DNA from: Xylanibacter brevis ATCC 19188
GTDB lineage: Bacteria > Bacteroidota > Bacteroidia > Bacteroidales > Bacteroidaceae
Length of the DNA stretch: 64,000 nt
Direction of reading: 5' to 3'
Assembly (NCBI RefSeq): GCF_000621725.1
Contig: NZ_JHXM01000014.1
Location: 62,001 to 126,000 of the forward strand
This document shows positions 35,238 to 44,714 of the stretch, piece by piece. The notes under the pieces are model-generated. The model made no database searches. It saw only the letters and a program-made list of their open reading frames with translations, and had not been told where the DNA came from. The translations under genes and the position numbers were made by a program. The first letter of the stretch is position 1; every line of letters begins with the position of its first letter.

Positions 35238-36494
35238 ATGAAAAGAGTTTTTAGGAACCTTGGCGTTCTGCTGGTGGCACCCATGTTGCTTGCCTCATGT
35301 CTGGGCGATGGCGACACGGAAGAAATAACCCCACACAGCGATGTGGCCATCACATCCTTCACCTTGGGAACGCTGAATAGAGACACCCATACCACCTCGT
35401 CAACGACAGGCAATGATACAATCATCAGGACCACGTTGACTGGCTCTGACTATAAAATGACCATCGACCAGCTGGGACATCAGATTTATAATCAGACGTC
35501 TCTGCCACTGGGTACAGACATCAAGCACGTTGTTTGTACTGTAGTGTCGAAGAACAGTGGATGGATCACGCTGAAATCCATGACCAGCGATTCTTTGTCA
35601 TGGTACAGCTCTACAGACTCTATCGACTTCTCACAGCCACGCACATTCCGCATCTTCGCGATTGACAATTCGGGCTATCGCGACTACACCGTGACGCTGA
35701 ACGTCAACAACACCGAAGGACTGGACTTCGGATGGACCAAGATGAAGGACGACGCAGCCCTCGCTGGTTGGACAGCCAAGAAACTGGTGCCTTTCGCTGA
35801 CACCGTCAAGCTGGTAGATGATGGTGTGGTGATGAGAGCTGGCAAGGGCTATCGCATCAACGGTCAGGGTTATGTAGAGGCGTCAGAAGATCTGGAGAAC
35901 TGGTCGCTGGCCGATGGCGTGGTCTATACCAATGCCAATCTGAAACAGCTCCTGGGTGCCAGCAGCAAAGAACTGTATGCACTGGGTAACGACGGCATGC
36001 TGAAAGTTTCTGCTGATGCCTATGCAAAAGACTGGACCAATGAGACACTCGACGAAGCTGCCTCGCTGCTGCCTGCCAATAATATCGCCATGATCAGCTG
36101 GCCCTATGCCTCTGCCAACAATACCGACTATGTCCTGATGGTTGGCGATGCTTCGTATGCCAACAACCAGACATCCGTATGGCGCAAGCTGAGCTGCTAC
36201 GACACAGAAGCCAACAACAAGTGGGTGTTCATGGGACTGGATGACAGCAACCGCTACACGCTGCCTATACAAGAGCACCTGTCGCTGACCTGCTACAACG
36301 GTCACGTACTGGCCATTGGCGATGCCAAGACCATCTACGAGAGCCGCGACCAGGGCCTCACCTGGCGCGAGGAATCCATCTATCAGTTGCCCACATCCGT
36401 GCAGGGCACGCAGTTCAGCATGACCACCGACTCGCAGGGACGCCTTTGGGTGATTACCAATAGCGGAGAACTGTGGAAAGGCTATAAGAAATAA
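35238..36494 (+). CDS. DUF6242 family lipoprotein
   Basis: This 418-residue protein begins with a signal ending MLLASC, lipidated Cys21. The N-terminal part (residues ~30-155) is beta-rich, with DVAITSFTLGTLNRDT and FRIFAIDNSGYRDYTVTLNV, the DUF6242 N-domain. The second part resembles a kelch/BNR-like propeller (DGVVMRAGKGYRING, YESRDQGLTWREESIYQ). Family function is unknown. It is an outer-membrane or periplasmic lipoprotein heading the run DUF6089-uppS-bamA. The next gene starts 27 bp after its stop. Confidence 0.82.
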   Translation: MKRVFRNLGVLLVAPMLLASCLGDGDTEEITPHSDVAITSFTLGTLNRDTHTTSSTTGNDTIIRTTLTGSDYKMTIDQLGHQIYNQTSLPLGTDIKHVVCTVVSKNSGWITLKSMTSDSLSWYSSTDSIDFSQPRTFRIFAIDNSGYRDYTVTLNVNNTEGLDFGWTKMKDDAALAGWTAKKLVPFADTVKLVDDGVVMRAGKGYRINGQGYVEASEDLENWSLADGVVYTNANLKQLLGASSKELYALGNDGMLKVSADAYAKDWTNETLDEAASLLPANNIAMISWPYASANNTDYVLMVGDASYANNQTSVWRKLSCYDTEANNKWVFMGLDDSNRYTLPIQEHLSLTCYNGHVLAIGDAKTIYESRDQGLTWREESIYQLPTSVQGTQFSMTTDSQGRLWVITNSGELWKGYKK

Positions 36495-36521
36495 AAACGA
36501 AAGGAGACAAGGCTTTTGACG

Positions 36522-37226
36522 ATGCGAATCCTGATTCTCACCACTTGTCTGCTGCTGGGCGTCCTTGGGACAAAAGCGCAGGAAGAACCTGAATACCGCA
36601 TGGAAATAGGTGCTGGAGCAGGTGCACAGAGTTACGTGGGCGATTTGGATGCCAACCTGCTCAGAGGACAGAACGCCATGGCAGGAGTGGTGGCAAAATA
36701 CAAGCCAAACCCTCGCACCGCATGGGCCGCCAACCTGCGTTTTGGCAAACTGGACGGTTCTTCATCCAATGCGGAGACCGTCTATCCCGTGCTGAACGGA
36801 GAGGCATGGAACTTCAAGACTAAGACGGTGGACTTTGACGTCACCTTCGAATACAACTTCTGGCCCTACGGCACAGGACAGGAATACCACGGTGCACGTC
36901 CCTTTACGCCCTTCATCGCACTGGGCATGGGACTCACCTTTGCCAATGCCGACGTCACCGGCCTCGACAACTTCAAGAAGTCATCGACCGGTTTCCAGAT
37001 GCCTTTCGGCATAGGCGTGAAATATAAGGTTGCCAACCGCCTGAACCTATCAGCAGAATGGCTGATGCACTTCACAGGCACCGACAAGCTCGACGGACTG
37101 GCAGACCCCTACGGCATCAAGAGCAGCGGCCTCTTTAAGAACACCGACTGCTACAGCACCTTGCAGCTGTCACTTACCTACGACCTATGGACGAAGTGTA
37201 AGACCTGCATGAATGACGACGATTAA
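36522..37226 (+). CDS. DUF6089 family outer-membrane beta-barrel protein
   Basis: The ATG at 36522 is preferred over an in-frame TTG at 36516; AAGGAGA lies about 15 bp upstream. The 234-residue protein has a signal peptide ([11 protein letters not shown]). Alternating beta strands follow, starting with [20 protein letters not shown] Tyr/Phe-rich barrel continues through [29 protein letters not shown] and [20 protein letters not shown]6089 is a small barrel family found in Bacteroidetes next to uppS and bamA. The C-terminus has an unusual CKTCMNDDD tail. It overlaps possible upstream starts of uppS. Function is unknown. Confidence 0.82.
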   Translation: MRILILTTCLLLGVLGTKAQEEPEYRMEIGAGAGAQSYVGDLDANLLRGQNAMAGVVAKYKPNPRTAWAANLRFGKLDGSSSNAETVYPVLNGEAWNFKTKTVDFDVTFEYNFWPYGTGQEYHGARPFTPFIALGMGLTFANADVTGLDNFKKSSTGFQMPFGIGVKYKVANRLNLSAEWLMHFTGTDKLDGLADPYGIKSSGLFKNTDCYSTLQLSLTYDLWTKCKTCMNDDD

Positions 37227-37248
37227 CAATGAAATAACGATAAGCATT

Positions 37249-38001
37249 ATGGAATATGCATTAGATATGACGCGCATCCCCCAGCACATTGCCATCATCA
37301 TGGACGGTAATGGCCGTTGGGCCATGGAACGTGGCAAGGAGCGCACCTACGGCCACCAGGCCGGAGTGGAAACCGTGCGCCGCATCACCAAGGAGTGTGT
37401 ACGATTGGGTGTGAAGTATCTCACGCTCTACACCTTCTCTACGGAAAACTGGAACCGCCCTACCGACGAGGTGGCAGCCCTGATGGGACTGGTACTGACC
37501 TCGCTTGAGGACGAGATCTTCATGAAGAACAACGTTCGTTTCCGTGTGATAGGCGACCGCAGTCGCATTCCTGCCGAAGTCAACAAGAAGCTTGACGAGA
37601 CCGAACAGCATACAGCCAACAATAGCGCTATGACCATGGTCGTAGCGCTGAGCTACTCTTCAAAACTTGAGATCGTCAAAGCCACTCAGAGCATCGCTCA
37701 GCAGGTGAAAGACGGTCTGCTCAAGGTCGAGGATATCAACGAGACCACTATCGACCAGAACCTATGGACCAACTTCATGCCCGATCCCGATCTACTGATT
37801 CGTACGGGCGGCGAGGTGCGCATCTCTAACTATCTGTTGTGGCAGATTGCCTATTCCGAGTTGTATTTCTGCGACACCTACTGGCCCGCCTTTATGGAGG
37901 AAGACCTGCACAAGGCCATCGGTAGCTTCCAGCAGCGCCAGCGCCGTTTCGGCAAGACCGAAGCCCAGGTAGAAGAAGAGGATGTGAAGAATGAAAAGTG
38001 A
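37249..38001 (+). CDS. uppS: Isoprenyl transferase (undecaprenyl diphosphate synthase)
   Basis: Cis-prenyltransferase that makes the C55 lipid carrier for peptidoglycan and surface glycans. From the ATG at 37249 the protein has 250 residues; an upstream in-frame ATG at 37213 would overlap the previous gene. The Mg-binding Asp19 sits in [12 protein letters not shown]. Further signatures are [24 protein letters not shown], and the C-terminal [23 protein letters not shown]. The C-terminal tail is charged. It precedes bamA by 9 bp, a frequent arrangement linking lipid-carrier synthesis with outer-membrane assembly. Confidence 0.95.
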   Translation: MEYALDMTRIPQHIAIIMDGNGRWAMERGKERTYGHQAGVETVRRITKECVRLGVKYLTLYTFSTENWNRPTDEVAALMGLVLTSLEDEIFMKNNVRFRVIGDRSRIPAEVNKKLDETEQHTANNSAMTMVVALSYSSKLEIVKATQSIAQQVKDGLLKVEDINETTIDQNLWTNFMPDPDLLIRTGGEVRISNYLLWQIAYSELYFCDTYWPAFMEEDLHKAIGSFQQRQRRFGKTEAQVEEEDVKNEK

Positions 38002-38010
38002 ACTGTAAAG

Positions 38011-40740
38011 ATGAATAATAAGATCATATATAATATGGTGAAGAAAGGCATGAAGAAGACCAAACTGATGCTCTGCGCAGCATTCCTCCTTCTGCAGGCT
38101 CCACTATTCACTATAAATGCACAGAACGTCATTGTCAACCCCGATATCTCTTATGCGGGTACACCACGCCAGTGCACCATCGGTGGCATCAGAACCGAAG
38201 GTGTAGAAGGCTATGAGGACTATGTACTCATCAACCTGTCTGGACTTTCTGTTGGTCAGCAGATTGAAGTGCCTGGCGCTGAGATCACCGAGGGTGTGAA
38301 ACGCTACTGGAAGCACGGACTGTTCTCAAAGGTGTCTATCACCGCCGACTCTATCGTGGATTCGCGCGTTTATCTGTGCATCCATCTGGCTCTGCGCCCA
38401 CGTATCTCTGCCATCCACTACACGGGTGTGAAGAAGAGCGAGCGCGAAGACCTCGAGTCGAAGCTGGGCATGGCAAAGGGCATGAGTCTGACCAAGAACC
38501 TTGTTGACCGTGCAAAGATTCTGGCCAAGAAATATTTCGACGACAAAGGCTACAAGAACGCCGAGATTGAGATCACCCAACATGACGACGTGACTGGCAA
38601 GAATCAGGTTGTACTGGATGTAAACATCGACAAGAAAGATAAGATGAAGATACGTCACCTCATCCTGGATGGCAACAAGCAGCTCTCTGACACCAAGATT
38701 AAGGGTAGCCTGTTTAAGAAAGGTGCCTTCGGCAAGATTCATGAAGCTGGCAAACTGTCTTCTTTCCTGAAGTCCAAGAAGTTCACCCCCGAGCGCTATC
38801 AAGAGGCGAAAGAAAAGCTCATCGAACGCTACAACGAGCTGGGATTCCGCGATGCCACTATTGAGGAAGACTCTATCTGGAACAACGACGAGAAGCACCT
38901 CAACATCTACTTGAAGATTGACGAGGGACAGAAATACTATCTACGCAACATCTCTTGGGTGGGCAACACCGTGGTAAACACTGACTATCTGGATGCCGTG
39001 CTGGGCATGAAGAAGGGCGACGTGTACAACCAGAAGTTGATGGACAAGCGTCTGAAGACCGACGACGATGCCGTGGGCAACTACTATTATAACAATGGTT
39101 ATGTATTCTCGAGCGTTGACCCAACTGAAATCAACATCGTTGAAGACTCTATCGATATTGAAGTACGCATCCACGAAGACCGTCAGGCCCACCTGAGCCA
39201 CGTACGCATCTTTGGTAACGACCGCCTCTACGAAGAGGTCGTACGTCGTGAGCTGCGCACCAAACCCGGTGACCTGTTCAACAAAGAGGCCTTGACACGT
39301 TCTTACCGCGATATCGCCTCAATGGGCTACTTCGACCCTGAGGCCATCGACCCGAAGGTGGAACCCAACTACGAAGACGGTACTGTAGATATCAACTGGA
39401 ACCTGGAACAGAAATCAAACGACCAGTTGGAACTCTCACTGGGTTGGGGACAGACAGGTATCATCGGTCGTGTAGGTATCAAGTTCAACAACTTCTCGCT
39501 ACGCAACCTCCTGGGCAAGAACAAGCTGCACCGCGGCATCCTGCCTGCAGGTGATGGCGAGCAGATCGGCCTCAGCTTCCAGACCAACGGTCGCTACTAC
39601 AGTTCGCTGAGTGGTAACTATTCTACCGGCTGGTTTGGCGGCAAGCGTCCTAACGCCTTTAACATTGGTGCCTACTACTCTAAGCAGAGCGACGTATCGA
39701 GCAACTACTATAACCAGTCATGGATGAACAGCTATATGTTGTCATCTCAGGGTTTAGGCATGTATAATGGTGGCTACTTCAACAACTACGAGAGCTTCCT
39801 TGACGACGACAAATACGTGAAACTGTTCGGACTTTCTGTTGGATGGGGTAAGCGTCTGCGCTGGCCCGATGACTACTTCCAGTTCTCGGCCACCCTGGCC
39901 TATCAGCGCTACATGCTGAAGGACTGGCGTTACTTCCTTATCTCTAACGGTAACTCCAACAACCTCAACCTGTCGCTGGCACTCACACGAACATCGACAG
40001 ACAACCCCCTGTTCCCACGTCATGGTTCAGAGTTCTCGCTTAGCGTAACTCTTACCCCACCCTGGTCACTCTTTGACGGCAAGGACTACAAGAACCTGGC
40101 ACTGGCATCAACTTATGAGAATGACCAAGAGCGCTACCAGGCCGAACAGCAGGAGAAATACCGCTGGGTGGAGTATCATAAGTGGAAGTTCAAGAGTCGC
40201 ACCTATACAGCCCTCACCGGCGGTCAGAAGTGCTTCGTGCTGATGACCCGCGTAGAGTTCGGTTTGCTGGGTGCCTACAACCAGCATAAGAAGTCACCCT
40301 TCGAAACCTTCTATGTGGGTGGTGACGGTATGAGCGGCTACAGCACCAGTTATGCCGAGGAGACCATCGGTCTGCGCGGTTACGAGAATGGTTCGCTCTC
40401 TTACTCTGCCAACGTGAAGGCTGGCTCTACCGGTGGCTACGGCTACTACGATGCCTACGCCTATGACCGCTTCACGCTGGAGCTTCGCTATCCCTTCATG
40501 CTGGGCAATACCACCATCTACGGTCTGACATTCCTCGAAGGAGGTAATGCCTGGGCCAACACCCGCAGTTTCAATCCCTTCGACATGAAGCGTTCGGCCG
40601 GTATTGGTGTGCGCATCTATCTGCCAATGGTTGGTCTGATGGGTATCGACTGGGCCTACGGCTTTGACAAGGTGTATAATGGCTCTGGATGGAACAAGGG
40701 TGGCAGCCAGTTCCACTTCATCCTTGGACAGGAGTTCTAG
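38011..40740 (+). CDS. bamA: Outer membrane protein assembly factor BamA
   Basis: The 909-residue core of the machine that inserts beta-barrel proteins into the outer membrane. A signal peptide (LCAAFLLLQAPLFTINAQ) is followed by five POTRA-type repeats over residues ~45-450, for example IRTEGVEGYEDYVLINLSG, RISAIHYTGVKKSEREDLE, IRHLILDGNKQLSDTKI and LRNISWVGNTVVNTDYLD. A C-terminal 16-strand barrel ends FHFILGQEF, with the terminal Phe typical of barrel proteins. VGGDGMSGY and ETIGLRGYENGSL form the conserved barrel loop region. Several in-frame starts exist before the signal peptide (38011, 38035, 38050). Downstream lies a purine repeat, then three ompH-like genes. Confidence 0.95.
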   Translation: MNNKIIYNMVKKGMKKTKLMLCAAFLLLQAPLFTINAQNVIVNPDISYAGTPRQCTIGGIRTEGVEGYEDYVLINLSGLSVGQQIEVPGAEITEGVKRYWKHGLFSKVSITADSIVDSRVYLCIHLALRPRISAIHYTGVKKSEREDLESKLGMAKGMSLTKNLVDRAKILAKKYFDDKGYKNAEIEITQHDDVTGKNQVVLDVNIDKKDKMKIRHLILDGNKQLSDTKIKGSLFKKGAFGKIHEAGKLSSFLKSKKFTPERYQEAKEKLIERYNELGFRDATIEEDSIWNNDEKHLNIYLKIDEGQKYYLRNISWVGNTVVNTDYLDAVLGMKKGDVYNQKLMDKRLKTDDDAVGNYYYNNGYVFSSVDPTEINIVEDSIDIEVRIHEDRQAHLSHVRIFGNDRLYEEVVRRELRTKPGDLFNKEALTRSYRDIASMGYFDPEAIDPKVEPNYEDGTVDINWNLEQKSNDQLELSLGWGQTGIIGRVGIKFNNFSLRNLLGKNKLHRGILPAGDGEQIGLSFQTNGRYYSSLSGNYSTGWFGGKRPNAFNIGAYYSKQSDVSSNYYNQSWMNSYMLSSQGLGMYNGGYFNNYESFLDDDKYVKLFGLSVGWGKRLRWPDDYFQFSATLAYQRYMLKDWRYFLISNGNSNNLNLSLALTRTSTDNPLFPRHGSEFSLSVTLTPPWSLFDGKDYKNLALASTYENDQERYQAEQQEKYRWVEYHKWKFKSRTYTALTGGQKCFVLMTRVEFGLLGAYNQHKKSPFETFYVGGDGMSGYSTSYAEETIGLRGYENGSLSYSANVKAGSTGGYGYYDAYAYDRFTLELRYPFMLGNTTIYGLTFLEGGNAWANTRSFNPFDMKRSAGIGVRIYLPMVGLMGIDWAYGFDKVYNGSGWNKGGSQFHFILGQEF

Positions 40741-40752
40741 GGAACTGAGAGG

Positions 40753-40816
40753 GTGCGGCTTTGCCGCAAGATGAGAGGTGAGAACTGAGAGGTGAGAACT
40801 GAGAGGTGAGAGATAT
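40753..40816 (+). repeat. GTGCGGC hairpin plus GTGAGAACTGAGAG repeats
   Basis: GTGCGGCTTTGCCGCAAGAT forms a GTGCGGC/GCCGCA hairpin and is followed by nearly three copies of GAGAGGTGAGAACT. It is very similar in head and tail to 5271-5326. It occupies most of the gap between bamA and the first ompH-like gene. Confidence 0.65.
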
Positions 40817-40890
40817 GATTAGATTATGCGTCTGACTCTTCCCTTGAAAAGTCGCCTGAAAGAAATAAAGTAATTGTGGAACTATCAACA

Positions 40891-41415
40891 ATGAATATGA
40901 TGAAAAAACTAATTATCCTAATGATTTGTGCTGTATGCGGGCTTTCAACGGCCTCAGCACAGAAGTTTGCCTTGGTAGATATGGACTATATCTTCAAGAA
41001 CATCCCTGCCTATGAGCGCGCCAACGAGCAACTCTCACAGGTATCTAAGAAGTGGCAGGCCGAAGTTGACGCTTTGACCACCGAGGCACAGACCATGTAT
41101 AAGAACTATCAGAACGAGGTAGTCTTCCTCTCAAAGGAACAAAAGAAGGCCAAGCAGGATGCTATCATGGAGAAAGAGAAGCAGGCTGCCGACCTGAAGA
41201 AGAAATACTTTGGACCCGAGGGCGAGCTGTTCAAGAAGCGCACCGCCCTCATGACTCCCATTCAGGACGAGGTCTATAATGCCATCAAAGATGTGGCCGA
41301 CTTCCGCGGCTACCAGCTGGTGCTGGACCGTGCCAGCGACACCGGCATCATCTTCGGTTCACCCAAGATCGACATCAGCGATGAAGTGCTGAAGAAGTTG
41401 GGCTACACCTATTAA
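40891..41415 (+). CDS. OmpH/Skp-family periplasmic chaperone (copy 1)
   Basis: A 174-residue protein from the ATG at 40891; an in-frame GTG at 40876 only adds residues ahead of the signal. The signal peptide is AVCGLSTASAQ. The mature part begins KFALVDMDYIFKNIPAYERAN, the conserved N-terminal strand-helix of OmpH/Skp. Long charged helices (LTTEAQTMYKNYQNEVVF, KEKQAADLKKKYFG) form the tentacle-like coiled coil. The C-terminal ISDEVLKKLGY is typical. Skp proteins hold unfolded outer-membrane proteins in the periplasm before delivery to BamA, encoded just upstream. Two paralogues follow directly. Confidence 0.88.
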   Translation: MNMMKKLIILMICAVCGLSTASAQKFALVDMDYIFKNIPAYERANEQLSQVSKKWQAEVDALTTEAQTMYKNYQNEVVFLSKEQKKAKQDAIMEKEKQAADLKKKYFGPEGELFKKRTALMTPIQDEVYNAIKDVADFRGYQLVLDRASDTGIIFGSPKIDISDEVLKKLGYTY

Positions 41416-41449
41416 ACGAAAACATTAAATTAATAAAATCATAACAACA

Positions 41450-41962
41450 ATGAAAAAGATTATTCTTTGCGCTATTTGCGCCATCTGCAGCTTCACCGCT
41501 GCATCAGCACAGAGTGCTCCCAAGTTCGGACACGTAAACACTCAGGAGATCATCCAGGCTATGCCCGAGTTCACCGCTGCCCGCACCGAGATCGAGAAGC
41601 TCACACAGCAGTATGAGGCCGACCTGAAGTCTATGCAGGAAGAGCTGCAGAAGAAGGCTGAAGCTTTCGAGAAGGAAGAGGCTACTCTGCCCGAGAACAT
41701 CAAGACCCGTCGCAACCAGGAGCTGCAGGACCTCTACCAGCGCATTCAGCAGACCTATCAGGACAACCAGCAGGCTCTGGGCAAGGCTCAGCAGGAGAAG
41801 ATGCAGGTGATCCAGACCAAGGTGCTCGACGCCATCAAGGCCGTTGGTCAGGAGGGTGGCTATGTATATATCATGGACACCACTGCCGGTATCCCCTTCA
41901 TCAGCACCACACTGTCAACCGACGTAACCGCTTCTATCAAAGCTAAGCTGGGTCTGAAGTAA
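41450..41962 (+). CDS. OmpH/Skp-family periplasmic chaperone (copy 2)
   Basis: This 170-residue protein has the signal peptide CSFTAASAQ. KFGHVNTQEIIQAMPEFTAA starts the Skp fold, followed by highly charged helices with Gln/Glu/Lys repeats (QQYEADLKSMQEELQKKAE, NQQALGKAQQEKMQ). It ends with VTASIKAKLGLK. It lies 34 bp after copy 1. Its TAA stop overlaps the ATG of copy 3 by one base (TAATG), so translation is likely coupled. The role is inferred from family and context to be holdase activity for outer-membrane proteins. Confidence 0.88.
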   Translation: MKKIILCAICAICSFTAASAQSAPKFGHVNTQEIIQAMPEFTAARTEIEKLTQQYEADLKSMQEELQKKAEAFEKEEATLPENIKTRRNQELQDLYQRIQQTYQDNQQALGKAQQEKMQVIQTKVLDAIKAVGQEGGYVYIMDTTAGIPFISTTLSTDVTASIKAKLGLK

Positions 41963-42510
41963 TGAAGAAATTCCTGTTATTAATCATGATGATGGTGTCG
42001 CTGCCTCTTCTGGCTCAGGAGAGTAGCGACACCACCACCGTTGTTCCTCGCCAGCCTGTCATCTGCATTGGCTATCTGAGCTACGACGCAGCCCTGACCG
42101 CCATGCCCGAGTACGGCAACGTACAACAGCAGGTGAAGGATCTGCGTGCAGCCTACGAGGCCGAGATGAAGCGTGTGGAGAAAGAGTTCAACACCAAGTA
42201 CGAGGCTTTCCTCGACGGACAGAAGGACTTCCCCCGCACCATTCTCTTGAAGCGACAGACCGAACTGCAGGAGCTCCTGGAGCGCAACCTCCAGTTCAAG
42301 AAGCAAGGACGCGAAGATATCCAGAAGGCAGAGCGTGAAGCCATGGCTCCCCTTCAGCTCAAACTGAAAGAGGCTATTGCCAAGGTGGCACAAGAACAAG
42401 GACTGGCCCTCGTGGTGAATACCGACTCAAATGCCTGTCCATTCATCGAACCCCAGATGGCCGTTGACATCACCCTCGACGTCAAGGAACTACTGAATCA
42501 AACAAAATGA
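41962..42510 (+). CDS. OmpH/Skp-family protein, divergent (copy 3)
   Basis: This 182-residue protein has the signal peptide MVSLPLLAQ. The mature N-terminus ICIGYLSYDAALTAMPEYGN keeps the OmpH pattern but diverges from copies 1 and 2. The coiled-coil region (YEAEMKRVEKEFNTKYEAF, ELLERNLQFKKQGREDIQ) is preserved. Its start overlaps the copy 2 stop by one base, and its stop overlaps the murI start by 4 bp (ATGA), making a translationally coupled set. A specialised chaperone role is possible but unproven. Confidence 0.82.
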   Translation: MKKFLLLIMMMVSLPLLAQESSDTTTVVPRQPVICIGYLSYDAALTAMPEYGNVQQQVKDLRAAYEAEMKRVEKEFNTKYEAFLDGQKDFPRTILLKRQTELQELLERNLQFKKQGREDIQKAEREAMAPLQLKLKEAIAKVAQEQGLALVVNTDSNACPFIEPQMAVDITLDVKELLNQTK

Positions 42511-43343
42511 AGCTTCCCTCCACAGCCGGTCCCATCGGCATTTTCGATAGCGGATATGGCGGACTGACCATCCTGCATGGCATCCGTCAACTGCTGCCCG
42601 AGTACGACTACTTGTATCTCGGCGATAATGCACGTGCACCCTACGGTCCACGTTCGTTCGATGTAGTCTATGAGTTCACCAGACAGGCTGTGCTGCGACT
42701 TTTCGAGATGGGCTGCCACTTGGTCGTACTAGGGTGTAACACGGCCTCAGCGAAGGCGCTACGCACCATTCAGCAGGTCGATCTGCCACAATGGGATGCC
42801 GACCGTCGTGTGCTGGGCATCATCCGCCCCACTGCCGAGGTCATTGGCTCGCTCACCCAGAGCCGCCACGTAGGCGTGCTGGCCACCGAAGGCACCATCA
42901 AGAGCGAGAGCTATAACTTAGAAATTCACAAGCTGCATCCAGACCTCACCGTCTCGGGTGTGGCTTGTCCTTTTTGGGTACCACTGGTAGAGTATAACGA
43001 GGCCGACAGTCCGGGTGCCGACTACTTTGTGAAGAAGCGCATTGACCAGATCATGCGCCTCGACCCGCAGATAGACACCATCATCCTCGGCTGCACGCAC
43101 TACCCGTTGCTGATGCCCAAGATACTGAAATACCTACCCTCAGGCGTCCGTGTCGTCCCACAAGGTGAGTATGTGGCCGACAGCCTGAAGCACTATCTGC
43201 AGCGCCATACCGACCTAGACAGCCTCTGTTCGAAAGGCGCCACAGTCCACTATCTCACCACCGAGAATCCCCAGAAGTTCAAGGAGCAAGCGCAAATCTT
43301 CCTCCACGAACCCGTAGAGGTGGAAAACATCACCCTCGGCTGA
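42507..43343 (+). CDS. murI: Glutamate racemase
   Basis: A 278-residue cofactor-independent racemase supplying D-glutamate for peptidoglycan. The catalytic pair is Cys77 in VVLGCNTASAKA and Cys196 in IILGCTHYPLL. The N-terminal IGIFDSGYGGLTIL and LGDNARAPYGPRS are family hallmarks. Length is normal. The start codon overlaps the stop of the third ompH-like gene, placing cell-wall precursor synthesis under the same transcript as outer-membrane assembly. The next gene, a NagZ-like lipoprotein, follows after 45 bp without a visible promoter. Confidence 0.96.
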   Translation: MKLPSTAGPIGIFDSGYGGLTILHGIRQLLPEYDYLYLGDNARAPYGPRSFDVVYEFTRQAVLRLFEMGCHLVVLGCNTASAKALRTIQQVDLPQWDADRRVLGIIRPTAEVIGSLTQSRHVGVLATEGTIKSESYNLEIHKLHPDLTVSGVACPFWVPLVEYNEADSPGADYFVKKRIDQIMRLDPQIDTIILGCTHYPLLMPKILKYLPSGVRVVPQGEYVADSLKHYLQRHTDLDSLCSKGATVHYLTTENPQKFKEQAQIFLHEPVEVENITLG

Positions 43344-43388
43344 GGCTCTTTATCGAGTAACAACTAACCAATAATAACGTACATTTTA

Positions 43389-44558
43389 ATGAAAAAGAAT
43401 CTATGGATGCTTACCGCCATCCTGATGACCTGCGGTATTTTGTTTTTCACTTCGTGTTCAGATGATGACAACACAACCGTTCCCGATGTCATAGAACAGC
43501 AACTGCAACAGATGACCCTCCGCGAGAAGATTGGTCAGATGTTCATGACCCGCATCGAGTCGCTCGACACCACCATCCACACCCATGACTATGCGCCCAT
43601 AAAGACACAAGAGGTCAATCAGACGATGACCAACGTCAATGCCGATTATCCCGTTGGTGGCATCATCCTCTATGCCCACAACATCAACGACGAGACACAG
43701 CTGACACATTTCGTTTCACAGATACGCCGCTTTAAGGGTGCACCTATGCTCTGCATCGACGAGGAAGGCGGTCGCGTGGCACGCATCGGCAACAACCCCA
43801 ACTTCAACGTTGATAAGATACAGCCCATGGGCACCATCGGAGCCACAGGCGACCCACAGCAGGCTTACAACGCTGCCAACTACATTGGTACTTATCTGTA
43901 CCGCTATGGCTTCGACGTAGACTTTGCACCCGTTGCCGACGTCAACACCAACCCCGACAATATCGTCATTGGCGCACGTGCTTTCAGCGACGACCCCGAA
44001 GTGGCCGCCACAATGGTTGTCAGTTATCTGCAGGGACTGAAAGACGCAGGCATCACCGGATGTATCAAGCACTTCCCCGGTCATGGCGACACCAAGGCCG
44101 ACACGCACTATGGCTACGCCCAGTCACTGAAGACCTGGGACGAGATTAGCAACTGCGAGATGATACCCTTCCGTGCAGGTATCAACTGGGGCTGTCAGCT
44201 CATCATGACTGCTCACATCTCACTGCCCAACGTATCAGGAGCCGACATGCCCTCTACCCTCTCCAGCTACATTCTGCAAGACAAGCTTCGTAAGGAGATG
44301 GGCTATAAGAACGTCATCGTTGCCGACGCCATGGAGATGGGAGCCATCACTCAGCAGTACAACAACGTAGAAGCCACGCTGCTGGGCATACAGGCAGGCC
44401 TTGACATCATCCTCAACCCCTACAACCTTGTAGAGGCCTTCGATGCCGTTGTCGATGCCGTCAACAAGGGCACCATCAGCGAAGCGCGCATCGATGAGAG
44501 CGTGCGACGCATCCTGAAGCTGAAGCAGAGCCTGCGTCAGCCCACCAGCAAGAAATAA
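43389..44558 (+). CDS. GH3 beta-N-acetylhexosaminidase-like lipoprotein (NagZ-type)
   Basis: This 389-residue glycoside hydrolase family 3 protein has a lipobox LFFTSC, Cys23. The barrel carries LREKIGQMFMTRIES, MLCIDEEGGRVARI, and the loop KHFPGHGDTKADTHYG from Lys227, whose Asp/His dyad is diagnostic of NagZ-type N-acetylglucosaminidases. The nucleophile is Asp313 in VIVADAMEMGAI. The second GH3 domain is absent, as in NagZ. E. coli NagZ is cytosolic, whereas this one is predicted to be lipid-anchored, suggesting periplasmic or surface turnover of muropeptides or chitin-type sugars. It follows murI by 45 bp and ends at a terminator. Confidence 0.88.
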   Translation: MKKNLWMLTAILMTCGILFFTSCSDDDNTTVPDVIEQQLQQMTLREKIGQMFMTRIESLDTTIHTHDYAPIKTQEVNQTMTNVNADYPVGGIILYAHNINDETQLTHFVSQIRRFKGAPMLCIDEEGGRVARIGNNPNFNVDKIQPMGTIGATGDPQQAYNAANYIGTYLYRYGFDVDFAPVADVNTNPDNIVIGARAFSDDPEVAATMVVSYLQGLKDAGITGCIKHFPGHGDTKADTHYGYAQSLKTWDEISNCEMIPFRAGINWGCQLIMTAHISLPNVSGADMPSTLSSYILQDKLRKEMGYKNVIVADAMEMGAITQQYNNVEATLLGIQAGLDIILNPYNLVEAFDAVVDAVNKGTISEARIDESVRRILKLKQSLRQPTSKK

Positions 44559-44601
44559 GCATTCGTACATCCCACAACGGGGTGTTGACACCCCCATCAT
44601 A

Positions 44602-44636
44602 AAAGCCTGACTTTCCCGTAACGAAAGTCAGGCTTT
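44602..44636 (+). terminator. Terminator-like hairpin after the GH3 gene
   Basis: AAAGCCTGACTTTC (44602-44615) and GAAAGTCAGGCTTT (44623-44636) form a 14-bp stem with a 7-nt loop, 43 bp after the stop codon. The trailing T-run is only the three T residues of the stem end. Confidence 0.7.
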
Positions 44637-44714
44637 CAAGTAAGCAAGCTCCAGGTTTCAGGGCTCAGTAGAAATTTAGTGGGCTCAGTTGCAATTGCGT
44701 AGGTTTCGCGATGC

